Positions 44,691 to 56,436 of a stretch of DNA of 64,000 nucleotides are shown here, in pieces (within the stretch, counting starts at the first letter, position 1; each line of letters opens with the position of its first letter). The stretch comes from Dendrolimus kikuchii (taxonomy: Eukaryota > Arthropoda > Insecta > Lepidoptera > Lasiocampidae): NCBI GenBank assembly GCA_019925095.2, contig CM034412.1, positions 14,918,001 to 14,982,000 on the forward strand. Direction: 5' to 3'. The notes under the pieces are model-generated. The model saw nothing but the letters and a program-made list of their open reading frames with translations. It was not told where the DNA came from and made no database searches. A program made the translations under genes and the position numbers.

Positions 44691-45068
44691 AAGTTTCGCT
44701 AACACTACTAAGTTCCATTCCCTTTATCCTATCCTCCCTATGACATCCTAAAGAGAGCTAACGCGTTGGTGTGGGACGGTAACCACTTTCCATCAGGTCT
44801 GTTTGTCCACTTCAGGCGATACAAATATTATATCTTCCATTTTAATAATGTTTAAAGAGAACAAACTTTGCAGTAAGCAACGGAGCGTACTTCGCGGGCT
44901 GTTGACTTCTAACACGATTCCCGTTTTACAGACAGACGCTATAACGCGTATTTTATATAGCGATTGAATTAAGCTTGTCATATTTCAGCACCAACATTTC
45001 ATTTATAACTAAAATTTCATCTAAACTAATAACAATTAAGATAATTAAAATACAACTTTGGCAAAACT

Positions 45069-45297
45069 TGTAGGGTGTCTGCCCGTCTGGATGGCTACGA
45101 CCCCTAGTCTAGAGTATGCCGCTATAACATCCTTGAGTTTTGTTCTGGCATTAGTGACCAGGTTCTAGACTCCCTCAAGAGAACAGCAGCGCATTTGTAA
45201 CGCCTTTGGTGTGGCAAATGTCAGTAGGCGATGGTAACCGCTTACCATAACGTGGACAGTCTGCCTGTCTGCTGAACTCGTACAAGAAAAAAAAAAG
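45069..45297 (+). mobile_element. ZR retroposon, diverged, 5'-truncated
   Basis: From 'gtagggtgtctgcccg' to gtacaagaaaaaaaaaa. Many substitutions shared with 38383, suggesting an older ZR type. Confidence 0.75.
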
Positions 45298-45433
45298 TTA
45301 TTAACCTGACTAAATTCAAAAATGCAACAATTCCACTGTTTTATTCGTGCAAGTGTCATTTTTAATTTTCTCATGTTATGTTTAATTTTTTAGAATAATT
45401 TTTATATTTGTAAAACTGCAGGCGATCAATTTT

Positions 45434-45862
45434 GAATGTGAAATGATCCTGACCTACGCGGCCGAGACATGGAAACTTACGGCAGGATTGCTCCAAAAGT
45501 TCCAAGTCGCTCAACGGGCTATGGAGCGAGCTATGTTGGGTGTTTCTCTTATGGATAAAATTAGAAATGAGGATATCCGCAAGAGAACCAAGGTAACGGA
45601 CATAGCTCGCAAAATTAGCAAGTTGAAGTGGCAGTGGGCCGGTCACATCTGCCGCAGGACCGATGGCCGATGGAGCACACGAGTCCTGGAGTGGAGACCG
45701 CGTCTCGGTAAACGTAGTGTCGGACGCCCTCCAGCCCGATGGACCGACGACCTATGCAAGGTCGCCGGTAGGCGCTGGCTGAGGAAATCGGAGGACAGGG
45801 ATGAGTGGTGCCGTCTTGGGGAGGCCTACGTCCAGCAGTGGACTGCAAATGGCTGACGACGA
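45434..45862 (+). pseudogene. LINE ORF2 C-terminus (insect endonuclease-RT type)
   Basis: Open frame of 137 codons to TGA at about 45856. It contains 'MILTYAAETWKLT', 'AQRAMERAMLGVSLMDKIRN', 'KLKWQWAGHICRRTDGRW', 'GRPPARWTDDL' and 'YVQQWTANG'. These are hallmark C-terminal blocks of a very common insect RTE-like LINE. A 14-bp duplication aggcgatcaatttt lies at about 45421-45434 and 45862-45875. The tail is a short (ACG)n. The catalytic RT part is absent. Confidence 0.88.
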
Positions 45863-46141
45863 GGCGATCAATTTTAGTATGCAATATATTTTCTAATTTC
45901 TTTGTATTGTGTGAGTTGCCATTGGAAATAAGCATTTTCTTTCTTTCTTATCTTCTGAAAAATCGGCCCTTAACGAACAAAATTTTTTTTGCGAAGCTAA
46001 CAACCAGGCAGACGTCCCAGCTTATGGAAAGTGGTTTCTGTCGCCTATACACGTTTGCAACACCAGAGACGAAGGCAACGCGTCGCTAGACTTTTTATTT
46101 CTTCTTTGTTATCGCCATCTCTAGGGCAAACGTGTTAATAT

Positions 46142-46740
46142 TGTTACGAGTTGCAGGACTCGAATTAAAATGCCGTTGGAATTATTATAGAATTAGAACT
46201 ATACAAACACGTATAACACATGTACAAATATAACTGAACACAACCAGTCTAAACATAATACACGATTCAATAACACGCGCAAAGTCCTTCACTAAATATA
46301 TTACCGAATGTACACAAGTCTTGCTTCGCTCGTGGTTATCTCCTGACTGCCGATCTCTCCATTGGGCCATTGCTTTATACAACACACTGCACAGATACAA
46401 TATGTCTGCATGACCGCGTGGACCGAATTTCTTAGAATCAGTCCGACACACCTGGATAATGACTGCTATAAAAGATTACAATACACAATGGGCTGTTTTA
46501 TGATCACACATTTTAAACACAAAGTAAACAAGAGAAGAGTGTAGTGGAGCAATTACCACGACCAACCCAAACCGACCGTGTGGTAACCAGGATCGTGGTA
46601 TATTTTAAACAAATATAATATAAAACTCCAACTAAACGTGGTAAGTGCATCCACTACAAGTCCAAATGCCGAAAGGTAATAAAGTGTGTTTTATGGTATG
46701 CAGGTGTGAATCAACTTTTGTCGGCGTGTAGGTTGTAACA
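46142..46740 (+). mobile_element. Gypsy-type solo LTR, complete
   Basis: TGTTACGAG to GGTTGTAACA, 599 bp, with the exact 4-bp duplication ATAT (46138-46141, 46741-46744). Relatives at 43936, 56036 and 61088 (-) also begin at an ATAT-like target. Confidence 0.82.
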
Positions 46741-46744
46741 ATAT

Positions 46745-47361
46745 TTTAAAAAATTCGACTTCAAACTAAAAAGCGTATTTTTACTTGGCACCAACTTTAA
46801 AATGTAGGAAGTATTATTTTTTTATTTTATATCGAAGTCAGTTTTGTTTTTGTTAAAAGAAATATATTTTCTACACTTTTTAGTTGTTGCTTGAATAACT
46901 TTAGAAATAATATTTTAGGCGCCTGTACAAACTTAACTACTGGCACGGGTATACACAAGTTTCCCTGGGATCCACTCATTAGGTTCTCTACTTGTTGGCA
47001 ATGGGACCACCTCAGGAGTATACACTTTCGAATAAAGAAAAACACGATAATCGGTTGACAATTGACGCAGAAATCGCGTAGCAAACAAAAAAAATGTGTG
47101 TGTGTGCAGTTCACACACATTAGTAGTGAAACAAAGTGTGACAAGGGGTGGGAGATTCTAAATTTCGTGACGTCACATTAGACATATAGTATACCGTTAT
47201 AATATATTTAAGCTTTATAACACTAAATTTGAAGTATTAACGAAAAACTTCAAAACATTTCCAAATCTATCTGTATGAGCATAGTGTTTAAATGATTAAA
47301 TATAATGTATTCCATCTCAATCTCTCGCAGGGTTAGCCCTATAGATTTATGTATATAAAAT
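46745..47361. other. Unassigned, with a short minus-strand frame
   Basis: The minus frame 46933-47118 reads ...'STDYRVFLYSKVYTPEVVPL' and ends at TAG. It could be a remnant of a mobile-element protein or an exon, but no splice sites or family match are clear. Confidence 0.3.
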
Positions 47362-47650
47362 ATCAGCACATAAATGTCCCACTGCTGGGCTCGGGCCTCC
47401 CATTATAGGGAACGGACTGTATAACTGCCACGCTTGTCTAAGGCGGCTTGGCAGGTTTGACACATCCGTTATCTCGATGTGCAGGTTGCATCACGATGTT
47501 TTACTTCAACATTGTTAGCACGTGGTAATTGTAACAATATGCACATTAGATCAGAAAATTTACTAAGTGGTGCATGCGCTCTGGCCAGGATCGAACCCGC
47601 GCCCTCTGAAATTGGGACGCATGCGCTAGCCATTACGATACCACGACTTA
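47362..47650 (-). mobile_element. S2 tRNA-derived SINE, full length
   Basis: Minus strand: head with A box tggtatcgtaatgg and B box ggttcgatcct, body, then 3' end 'cccagcagtgggacatttat'. Best complete S2. Confidence 0.85.
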
Positions 47651-47705
47651 TGTGTTTAGATTATGTGTTTAGATTATGTGTTTATAGATTTATGTGTTTA
47701 TCTCT

Positions 47706-47908
47706 TATTAGCGGCCCAGCGCAGTTTCATCCGCGCCCTGTCCCGCTCCCGTGGTATATAGCGTCATGTTATATAGCCTATGACACTCCCTGTTAACGTA
47801 GCTTTCTAATAGTAAAAGAATTTTTAAAATCGGTTTAGTAGATCCCGAGATTACCCCCTACAACGTCACAAATACACAAACTTTACCTCTTTATAATATT
47901 AGTATAGA
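47706..47908 (-). repeat. Common insect repeat (ends agtatagatt)
   Basis: 'atctcgggatctactaaacc' (minus) and terminal 'taatattagtatagatt'. Same general type as 6141. Non-coding. Confidence 0.5.
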
Positions 47909-47918
47909 TTAGTGTAGC

Positions 47919-48227
47919 TTTTTTTTGCAGGAGTTCAGCAGACAGGCAGACGGCCCACTTGATGGAAAGCGGTTACCATCACCTATGGACATTTGCAACA
48001 CCAAAGGTGCTACAAATGCGCTGCTGCTCTCCTAAAGGAGACTGGAACCTGGTCACTAATGCCGGAACACAACACAAGGTTGTTATGGCGGCATACTCTA
48101 GACCAGGGGTGGTCGTCATCCAGTCGTGCAAATACCCTACCACCTGGTTGTGGGTTGTTTAGTCACCTCCTACGACAGGCCGCCAGGCCGCAGGAAATGG
48201 TATTCTTTCTCCGTTCCTGCACGGATA
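47919..48227 (-). mobile_element. ZR retroposon, full length
   Basis: gcttttttttgcaggag to the complement of atccgtgcaggaacgg. Head to head with the next copy, 54 bases apart. Confidence 0.9.
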
Positions 48228-48281
48228 AGATTTTTTTTTCATCGAGTTTCAAATCACAACGATTCTAAAGAAGCACTTTTT

Positions 48282-48606
48282 ATCCGTGCAGGAACGGAGA
48301 AAGAATACAATTTCTTGCGGCCTGGCGGCCTGTCGTAAGAGGCGACTAAACAACCCACAGCCAGGTGGTAGGGTATTTTTGCTCGACTGGATGGCGACCA
48401 CCCCTGGTCTAGAGTATGCCGCCATAACAACCCTGTGTTGTGTTCCGGCATTAGTGACCAGGTTCCAGTCTCCTTTAAGAGAGCAGCAGCGCATTTGTAG
48501 CACCTTTGGTGTTGCAAATGTGCATAGGCGATGGTAACCGCTTTCCATCAAGTGGGCCGTCTGCCTGTCTGCTGAACTCCTGCAATAAAAAATAAATAAA
48601 AAAAAA
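48282..48606 (+). mobile_element. ZR retroposon, full length with target duplication
   Basis: Duplication aagcactt is seen at 48271-48278 and about 48606-48613. Tail ctgcaataaaaaataaataaaa. Supports retroposition with a short target duplication. Confidence 0.9.
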
Positions 48607-49084
48607 GCACTTCAAAAACGTACACATAGTCCTCCTTATTTTGTAGTTGATTAAAAAGGAGCCAATGGTGCCCCAGACCTGTATTTGGCCTATAGCATCC
48701 CACCCGATTCTGGTTATCAGGATCATGCTATTGAGTCAGACCATACCGAGATACAGCTTTGCTTGCTCATTTTAATTACCCGTTTAAGTTTTAGTGAAGT
48801 TATTTATAGAAGACAGTAAGTTGTTTTTTCTTATTTTTTTTTAATAGTTGACAACCATTATCTAGATAATCGAAACTGTCATTTTCTTTTCCTTTTTAAA
48901 ATATGGCTCTGTACAATTTGTGTATTTTACCAGTGTCAAGTAAGAATTTTGACGTCTTAGAATAATTACAGCAATAAAAAAAAACGTTACAATGATTGTA
49001 TTGTATGCAAATCGAAAAGGCATATTTCACTAAACGATTCAGTTTATCAACGTAAATGCAGTTAATTATTAAAACGATCAATAT

Positions 49085-49262
49085 TAGATATACAACTAGT
49101 CCGCATCTGTTGTTGACTGGGCTTAGCTTTTTTCGGCCTAGCGCAAAAAACGCAGAATTTACTACGGTCTGGGTGTGTGGGATCGGCCTCAGAATTGGTG
49201 TGTTATATATTACCCACAACACAATAACTTGGTTAGTTTGGGGATATACAATGTATGTTTGT
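49085..49262 (+). mobile_element. S1 SINE, degraded
   Basis: Body phrases 'tttactacggtctgggtgtg' and 'ttagtttggggatatacaat' remain. The head boxes are lost. Confidence 0.6.
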
Positions 49263-49427
49263 ATGGCTTATTAATTTATTTATTGTTAATCACTTTTAAC
49301 TTAGTTATGTTTTTCCCCCCTTTTCCGGTCTTTTTTACCTTTTATATTTAGGTACTATTTTTTATTTATTTTATCATTTTTGTATATTTTTTATCTTTTT
49401 TCATTTATCTTTTCGAAAAACTTAGTA

Positions 49428-49727
49428 TTTTTTTATTGCAAGAGTTCAGCAGACAGGCAGACACTTGATGAAATGCGGTTACCATCGCCTATGGACATTT
49501 GCAAAGGTGCTACGAATGCGCTGCTGCTCTCTTAAGAGAGACTGGAACCTGGTCATTAATGCCGGAAGTCAAATCAAGGTTGTTATGGCGGCATAATCTA
49601 GACCAGGGGTGGTAGCCATCCAGTCGGGCAAATGCCCTACCACCTGGCTGTGGGTTGTTTTGTCGCCTTTTACGACAGTCCGCCGGGCCGCATGAAATTG
49701 TATCCTTTCTCCGTTCCTGCACAGATA
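49428..49727 (-). mobile_element. ZR retroposon, near full length
   Basis: ttttttattgcaagagttc to the complement of atctgtgcaggaacgg. Small deletions near 49462 and 49505. Confidence 0.88.
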
Positions 49728-50007
49728 AAAGGACATTAGGTCCTTATACCTATTAATTTTACTTATTTGGTTCTATATTTGTTTTACATTTATTATATCT
49801 GTGCTTATATTATTTATATATGCTATGTTTATTAATTTACTTGTTTACTAAATATTTATAACAGTTATATATCTATATATTAATACATGAAGCAAAAACT
49901 TTGTACCCCTTTTTACGAAAATTGCGCTGACGGAGGAGTATGAAATTTCGCACACTTATAGTTTATATAGGGAAGGAGTGCAAAATGCTAATATTTAAAA
50001 AAATATA

Positions 50008-50257
50008 TACATACATACATAACTTCACGCCAGTGCCCTTGCGGGGTAGGCACGAACAACAGAGCACCATTCAGGCTTATTCTTACACACCTCTCTTACA
50101 TTCTTTGACATTCATAGCTCTTGTCATGCACGCTCGTCTGTTCTTAAGGCTCCTGACATCACCTTCTGCTAGTACACGATCAATTTGATCATGGAAGGTG
50201 TGTCGTGGCCTTCCACGACTTCTGCATCCATCCACTTCTGTATTGTATATCTGTTTT
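50008..50257 (-). mobile_element. LT LINE 3' end
   Basis: (ATGT)n tail at left, terminal LT block. A clear target duplication is not resolvable in the AT-rich flank. Confidence 0.8.
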
Positions 50258-50363
50258 AGGTATATTTGGCTCAAATATAGGTAATAATGTAGGAAATAAA
50301 GGGGTGGACAATTACAAGTCATGCACTCAGTGATGTTATTTTAATTTAATAATGAGCAGGTTT

Positions 50364-50542
50364 ATTTATTGTACTAGCAGAAGGTGATGTCAGGAGCCTT
50401 AAGAACAGACGAGCTTGCATGCCAAGATTTATGAATGTCAAAGAGGCAAGTGAGGTGTGTAAGAATAAGCCTAAATGGCACTCTGTTGTTCGTGCCTACC
50501 CCGCAAGGGAACTGGCGTGAAGTTATGTATGTATGTATGTAT
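50364..50542 (+). mobile_element. LT LINE 3' end, short
   Basis: Begins in 'gtactagcagaaggtgatg' and ends (ATGT)n. The duplication atttattgtacta is seen left (about 50355) and right (about 50562), so the target overlaps the LT sequence at the 5' junction (microhomology). Confidence 0.82.
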
Positions 50543-50630
50543 CTATGTCTGTACGTATGTATTTATTGTACTACCACAATTGCAGATATCGAATTAATTG
50601 TAGATTTTACTCTTTTAATATTATTTAATA

Positions 50631-51030
50631 CTAGCTGACCCGGCAAACTTCGTACCGCCTCAGAATCAATAAATAAAAAACGTTGATTTCTGAACGACGG
50701 GGCGAACATCAAACGTTTGACATTCAAAACCAAAAGAATAAAAAAAAACATCTCTTTTAAATTTAATTCGATTACTGAACGACTTTTAAATTTAATTGAT
50801 TTCTAAACGACGGGACGAACATCAAATGTTTGACAGATACAAATAGTTTCTAAGGGAAAGCGAAATTGTTGTTTTTATTATATTCCAAGCATTTTTTTTC
50901 ATATTTACTCACCTTTCAAACCTTCTCTGGACTTCTGCAAATAATTCAAAACCAAAATTAGCCAAATCAGTCCAGCCGTTCTCGAGTTTTAGCGATACTA
51001 GCGAACAGCAATTGATTTTTATATATGTAG
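50631..51030 (+). repeat. Family G repeat
   Basis: 'ctagctgacccggcaaactt' to 'gccgttctcgagttttagcg' and an AT-rich tail. Confidence 0.7.
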
Positions 51031-51093
51031 ATTAAATTAATTTGTGTGTAATATACTTATAAATGGCGTAACCATAGAGTACTTTTAATTTTT

Positions 51094-51347
51094 GACGGCC
51101 TCTGTGGTTGAGCGGGCTAAGCCTTTGCCAGCGTTTTTCACTGCAACGCAGAGGTTCCGGGCTCGATTCCTGGTATAGTAAATTTCGGAAACGTATTTTC
51201 TCCGTTATTTACTATGGTCTGTGTGTCTGGGATCGGCCCCAGAGTAGCCCGTTGTATATTACCCATAACACAAGCGTAACTTGCTTAATTTGGGGATATA
51301 CAATATGTGTCTTTGTCTGTCGATTATTATTATTATTATTTTTATTT
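51094..51347 (+). mobile_element. S1 tRNA-derived SINE, full length
   Basis: A box tggttgagcggg and B box ggctcgattcc, body and (TTA)n tail. Confidence 0.88.
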
Positions 51348-51835
51348 ATTACATTTTAATTTCAATGTAATGTAACTCTGGTTATCTCGAAAACTCTCTT
51401 GTCTTTTCTTTAAATAGAATAAATTCCCGTCACTCGAAACTTGACTGCTGTATGTACATTTGTTAAAAATAATATTGCATAGTTAAATATCACTGTTCAA
51501 TTTGCAACTAAAAATTCAATAGTCGTTAAAAGCGTTGAAATCTTTTAAAATGCAGTCACAAGCGTTGCAACAAGGAATTGCTTGCAAAGCTTAAAATGTA
51601 ATCAGACTTGAACGTTTTCTAGGAGATTTCTGGGCTTAAGGTGTAAGGTGCTGGGCTCAAATCAAATTTATTTTTTTAAAACATGGTTAAACCAGTTGGT
51701 ATATATGTTAAAATGTACACATATATTGCTCACATAGGAGCATATAAATATCTTATATAGTCTATAATAATAAATAATAAAGATAAATAAAATTGAAGTG
51801 TCTGTTTGTAATGTGAAATCAGAAATGTGAAAAAG
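51348..51835. other. No feature recognised
   Basis: Unassigned sequence. Confidence 0.35.
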
Positions 51836-52270
51836 TCAGGGCTATAATTCGGACCAGAAGATTTCGAAAATACATTGTAGTGGAACACTTAGAAGCCAAT
51901 AGATGGAGCTGTGCAATAATTGATGTCACAAATGTTTTCCGAAACATACAAAGAATATATATAAAATTTTAATTATAACAGACGGGCCTAGGCCTGCGAG
52001 GGACGACATTAGCCTCGCTGGAAGATCTTCCTCTGAGACGGAGGAGCATTCCATGTCGCTCCTCCACCCGATCGGGGTTCCTCTCAAAATTTTTTAGAAT
52101 TTTTGTCTGTCTGTCTGGATGTTTCGGCTAAACTCAGAAAGGGTCGAATCGGTTTTGACGGGACTTTCATTGGCTGATAGCTGACGTTATAAGGAGTAAC
52201 TTAGGCTACTTTTTTTTAGGGCTCTGCGAAAAAAAAATCCACGCGGGTGAAGACGCGGGCACAGCTAGTT
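51836..52270 (+). repeat. Family I repeat with inserted segment
   Basis: Family I ends (agggctataattcggacc ... gcgggcacagctagtt) enclose 51895-52075, which is itself repeated at 38868-39220 (gacggaggagcattccat). Confidence 0.6.
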
Positions 52271-52389
52271 CATAATAAATGCTTTAGATATTTCATTCTT
52301 TCTTCTTATAAAAATAGCTTTGAATAATATCCGTCGAGTAGTTTAAGAAGGATGGGATAGAGGGGTAAGAAATCAGATAAGAGGAATGG

Positions 52390-52512
52390 ATATATTAATT
52401 AAATTAATTGAATTAATAAATTAATTGAATTAATAAATTAATTGAATTAATAAATTAATTGAATTAATTAAATTAATTAAATTAATCGAATTAATTAAAT
52501 TAATTGAATTAG
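52390..52512. repeat. 18-bp AT tandem repeat
   Basis: Repeats of 'aattaattgaattaataa' with decay toward 'aaattaattg', followed by a (TG)n stretch. Confidence 0.8.
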
Positions 52513-52666
52513 TGTGAGTGGGTGTGTGTGTGTGTACATATTTATGCCTACTGTTGCAGTGAAAAGCTGCTTCTTAGACGATTTCGTAGGTAAATATAGA
52601 AACACCTGCCATAATTATAATTCCTTCAACGCTGTCAGCAAAATAACTCCTCTATTGTTGTAAATG

Positions 52667-53135
52667 TCAAATAAAATTTCTCACCTTATCCATTCTTGTA
52701 ACACCACACATCCATCTCAACATTCTCATCTCAGCTGAGTGGAGACGTTTGTAGTTTATCACTTTAGTGGCCCAACATTCCGACCCGTATAGCATGACTG
52801 GTCGTATGATAGATTTATATATTTGACCTTTTAGTTTCAGTGGCATTAGTTTGTCGCACGTCACACCGGTTACCTGTCTCCACTTCAGCCATGCTACATT
52901 TATTCTTCTCCTTACATCTCTCTCTATATCACAATTATTCTGCAGTAGTGAACCAAGGTATTTGAATTCGGGGTTACATGGTAGTGTGGCTGATTGTAGT
53001 TTAAGAGGCACAGCACTAGAGGTCCCGCCGGAATCACAAAACAGGTATTCGGTTTTGGTTCTGCTGATTTTTAATCCAACGATATTATCACCAAATGTGT
53101 TGGATACGTTTATCATTTTTACTACAAACACGAGT
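52667..53135 (-). pseudogene. RTE-like LINE RT C-terminal fragment
   Basis: The minus frame of about 150 codons carries 'GLKISRTKTEYLFC', 'FKYLGSLLQNNCDIERDVRR', 'LKGQIYKSIIRPVMLYGSEC' and 'SAEMRMLRWMCGVTRMDKVR'. This is the end of the RT palm/thumb (T.YLG box) and the YGSE.W block of insect RTE-like LINEs. The catalytic FADD motif lies upstream and is lost. The 3' end (GHV.R, GRP) is also missing, so the copy is truncated on both sides. Confidence 0.88.
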
Positions 53136-53242
53136 GAAAGAGAAAGATTGATGGCGTCCGGCTATAAAGGAGTGTTTACATTACACTATATGACTCGAAA
53201 AAGGATTTGTGACTGTTTATGGGTGATATCAACAATTCAACT

Positions 53243-53457
53243 TATACTAGTGGTCGAAATTCGACCACAATTAATTTAAATTATTAATTTGAACAATATT
53301 AAGGTTCTGTTGTCAAAGACTATACTTCTATAATCACAGATTTCGCCAAGGCTATAACGTTAGTTTGACTTGAACAATAAACAAAAGAGTATATATGTGT
53401 GTGTGTGTCAAATACATGGTAGTGTGTGCAATTTTTTTATTTTTATTGATTTAATGT
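53243..53457 (+). repeat. Unclassified repeat, also at 29430-29640
   Basis: Good match to 29430-29640 including the (tg)n stretch and end 'attgattt'. Confidence 0.7.
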
Positions 53458-53516
53458 ATTTTTATGCATAATTTAAAAAAATATTGGCATTCTGCACTCC
53501 TTCTCTATATAAACTT

Positions 53517-53843
53517 TTTTTTTTTTTTTTTTTTTTTTTATTGCAGGAGATCAGCAGACAGGCAGACGGCCCACTTGATGGAAAGCGGTTACCATCGCCT
53601 ATGGACATTTGCAACACCAAATATGCTACAAATGCGCTGCTGCTCTCTTAATGGAAACTGGAACCTGGTCACTAATGCCGGAACACAACTCAAGGTTGTT
53701 ATGGCGACATACTTTAGACCAGGGGTGGTAGCCATCCAGTCGGGCAAATGCCCTACCACCTGGCTGTGGGTTGTTAAGTCGCCTCTTACGACAGGCCGCC
53801 CGGCCGCAGGAAATTGTATTCTTTCTCCGTTCCTGCACGGATA
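53517..53843 (-). mobile_element. ZR retroposon, full length with target duplication
   Basis: A long poly(T) run at about 53516-53539 marks the tail. Duplication ctatataaa occurs left (about 53505) and right (about 53849). Confidence 0.9.
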
Positions 53844-54740
53844 AGAAACTATATAAAAAAAATATATAAGTGTGCGAAATTTCATACTCCTCCGTCAGAG
53901 CAATTTTCGTTAAAAGGGGTACAAAGTTTTTGCTTTACGTATAAATATAATGATTACAGTTGGAAAATTATAATGTAAATAGATTTTTAAAAGAAACACG
54001 TTTTGCGTGTGCATAACATTTTACGGTAACTAAGGAAAAAACCAAATGAAAAAACAAACGAAAAAGTAACAAATCAGGGCGTAGACGCGAAGCTAGTGTT
54101 GCGCCACTGAACTAGCTAGTGCTGCGGCGTAAAAGTGACCAGTGACTAATGTTAGCAGACTTTCATTTAGGATAAGTATTTATGGTTTAGACATTTTTTG
54201 TATGTACTTTTTTATTACAAAGTATTGTTGTTAAAAATATCGTCGAATATGTTAGAATTCATTTAACAGTTTAAATCGAGTAAAAGAGATGGATATATTG
54301 CGTCCATCTTTAAAGGAGTGTTTACAATGCACTTTGTGACTTGAAAATTGATTTTGACTAGTGACTATTGTACCAGACTTTGCTTATGGATTTTTTTTAT
54401 TTTAGCTGTATTAATTTTAGTAGATTTTAAAAGGATTTAGAGACTTTTAGCATGTATTTTTTTCACCCAAATAACGTCAATTTACTGTCAATTTGATAAC
54501 AATATCGTCATAAATGTATATTGGAATACATTTATCAATCTTACTACTGAACGAGTGTAAGGGAGGGATGCATAGTGTCCATTTTAAAGGAGTGTATATG
54601 CTACGGTAAAAGTATTAAACCGGTAATTATATTATATAATAACCGGTTTGTTTACATAATTCCTAGGACGTGATGGTACATACCACTACGAGTATGTATA
54701 CGTTACACTATATGACCTCAAAATTAATTCTTATTATGAC

Positions 54741-55328
54741 TATTGTTGCCAGATTTTACTTTGAGTACGATTGAAAAAAGTACTTTTTTGTGGTTTCTGA
54801 TAATTCTAATTAGAGAAAAATAAGTAATTTATATTCTTATCATTTTCTTTTCTATATTTTTTTCCTGATAAGAGGTTCTTTGTTATATTCCTTATAATAT
54901 ATGTAAAGAAATTAAATACTTTCGTTTAGTTAAATTCCTACGCTTTGATAAAACTGTGCGGTTACCTACGAAGAGGGCGCTGCCCAATACAAAGGAGATC
55001 AATAAAACAGTTTTGAAGAAGGTAGATAAAAAATATCTTCCGAAGTGGTTTTACTTAAATAAGTTTATGAAAAGAATATTGTGTGATTTGACTTGAAATG
55101 TCGTTACTTTGTTGTATATGTAAGTTTTGTATTAAGTATGGTAATGTATTCATTGCATTTATAATCTGCAATAAAACTTTATTTTAGACAGTAACACATA
55201 TTTTTTTATTGTGCCAATTACTTTGAATATACAAAGAATTGTCTTATACATACACACTTGCATCAAATATATACATAATAGTGCTGTTAAGTGTTTTACA
55301 CTTTCTGCCAATTTAGTTTTATATTATA
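54741..55328. other. No feature recognised
   Basis: Unassigned AT-rich sequence. Confidence 0.35.
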
Positions 55329-55895
55329 ACTAGCGGCCCCGGCAGACGTTGTCCTGCCTTTAAAAAATAAAATTCTAGAACCCGATCCCAGAGCCACCTA
55401 TCGGTTCTAATTGTGAATCTAAACCATCCGGGTATCCACTCAAACACACAAAAACAAAATCACCGAAATCGCTCCAGGTGATTAGAAGGATTCCAGAACC
55501 CGATCTCAGCGCCCCCTACCGGTTATAATTGTGAATCTAAAAGAGTAATATAATTTTTTTTATTCTAAGTCATGACAAAATAAGATTAAAAATCTTGCCA
55601 AAAAATTAAAGTTTATAATTAACAAATAAAAAATAGGGGTTGATCTTAGAGGGGTGAAAATTGAGGATTGTATGTATTTTTGTATGTTGTATCATAAAAA
55701 ATAGAAATTAAAAATTTTGTCTAAAAAATAAAAAAAAAATTAGGGGTGGACTACCCCTAACATTTAGGGGGATGAAAAATAGATGTTGGCCGATTCTCAT
55801 AGATACCGGATAAGCACAAAAAATTTCATCAAAATCGGTCAAGCCGTTTCGGAGGAGTATGGCAACGAAAACTGTGACACGAGAATTTTATATAT
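55329..55895 (+). repeat. Family H repeat, long copy
   Basis: 'ctagcggccccggcagacgt' start, two 'ccacctatcggttctaattg'-type units, then 'aaaatcggtcaagccgtttc' and 'gagaattttatatatt' end. Confidence 0.65.
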
Positions 55896-55902
55896 TAGAT
55901 AT

Positions 55903-56030
55903 TAGCTGCTATCGCTTCGCGTGCTGATAGGAAGGTCCATATCAAATTTCAAGTCTATAGGTATTATAGTTACTGAGATATCGTGATGAGTCACTATATA
56001 CGTGGATTTTAATTATATATATTATTATAT
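55903..56030 (+). repeat. Family O repeat with AT tail
   Basis: 'aggaaggtccatatcaaatt' and 'gatatcgtgatgagtcacta' also at 61590-61745. Both copies end in long AT/TA tracts. Confidence 0.65.
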
Positions 56031-56035
56031 TATAT

Positions 56036-56436
56036 TGTTACGAGAGTGGGACTCGAATTAAAAATGCCGTTGGAATTAGTATGGAATTTATTAGAACTAT
56101 ACAAACACGTATAACACAGGTACAAATATAACTGAACACAATCAGTTCAAACGTAATGCGCGATTCAATAACACGTGCAAAGTCCGTCACTCTACAGGTT
56201 ATCGAATGTACACAAGTCTAGCCTTGATCGTGATTCTCCCTAGACTGACCATCTCTCCACAGAGCCATTGCTTTATAATGCATCAATGCAATATGTCTAC
56301 CTCGACGCAATTACCCAGAAAACGTAATCTGCACACCTGCGTAATTATGCCTGCGAACGGCCATAAACGAGTACAATACACAATATGGTGTTTCCTAATT
56401 ACAAATTTTAAATACAAAGTAAACAAAAGAAGATAG
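56036..56436 (+). mobile_element. Gypsy-type LTR, 3'-truncated
   Basis: tgttacgagagtgggactcg start after TATAT. Body as 46142, stopping after 'aaagtaaacaaaagaag'. Confidence 0.7.

Larger units (their letters stand above)
53100..54740 (+). repeat. Diverged dispersed repeat, three copies
   Basis: Segments near 53105-53235, 54285-54400 and 54530-54735 share '(a)cgagtgaaagaga(g)ga', 'ttaaaggagtgt' and 'acactatatgac'-like phrases in the same order. Between them sit the 29430-type repeat and a ZR copy. It may be an old tandem array broken by insertions. Confidence 0.5.
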
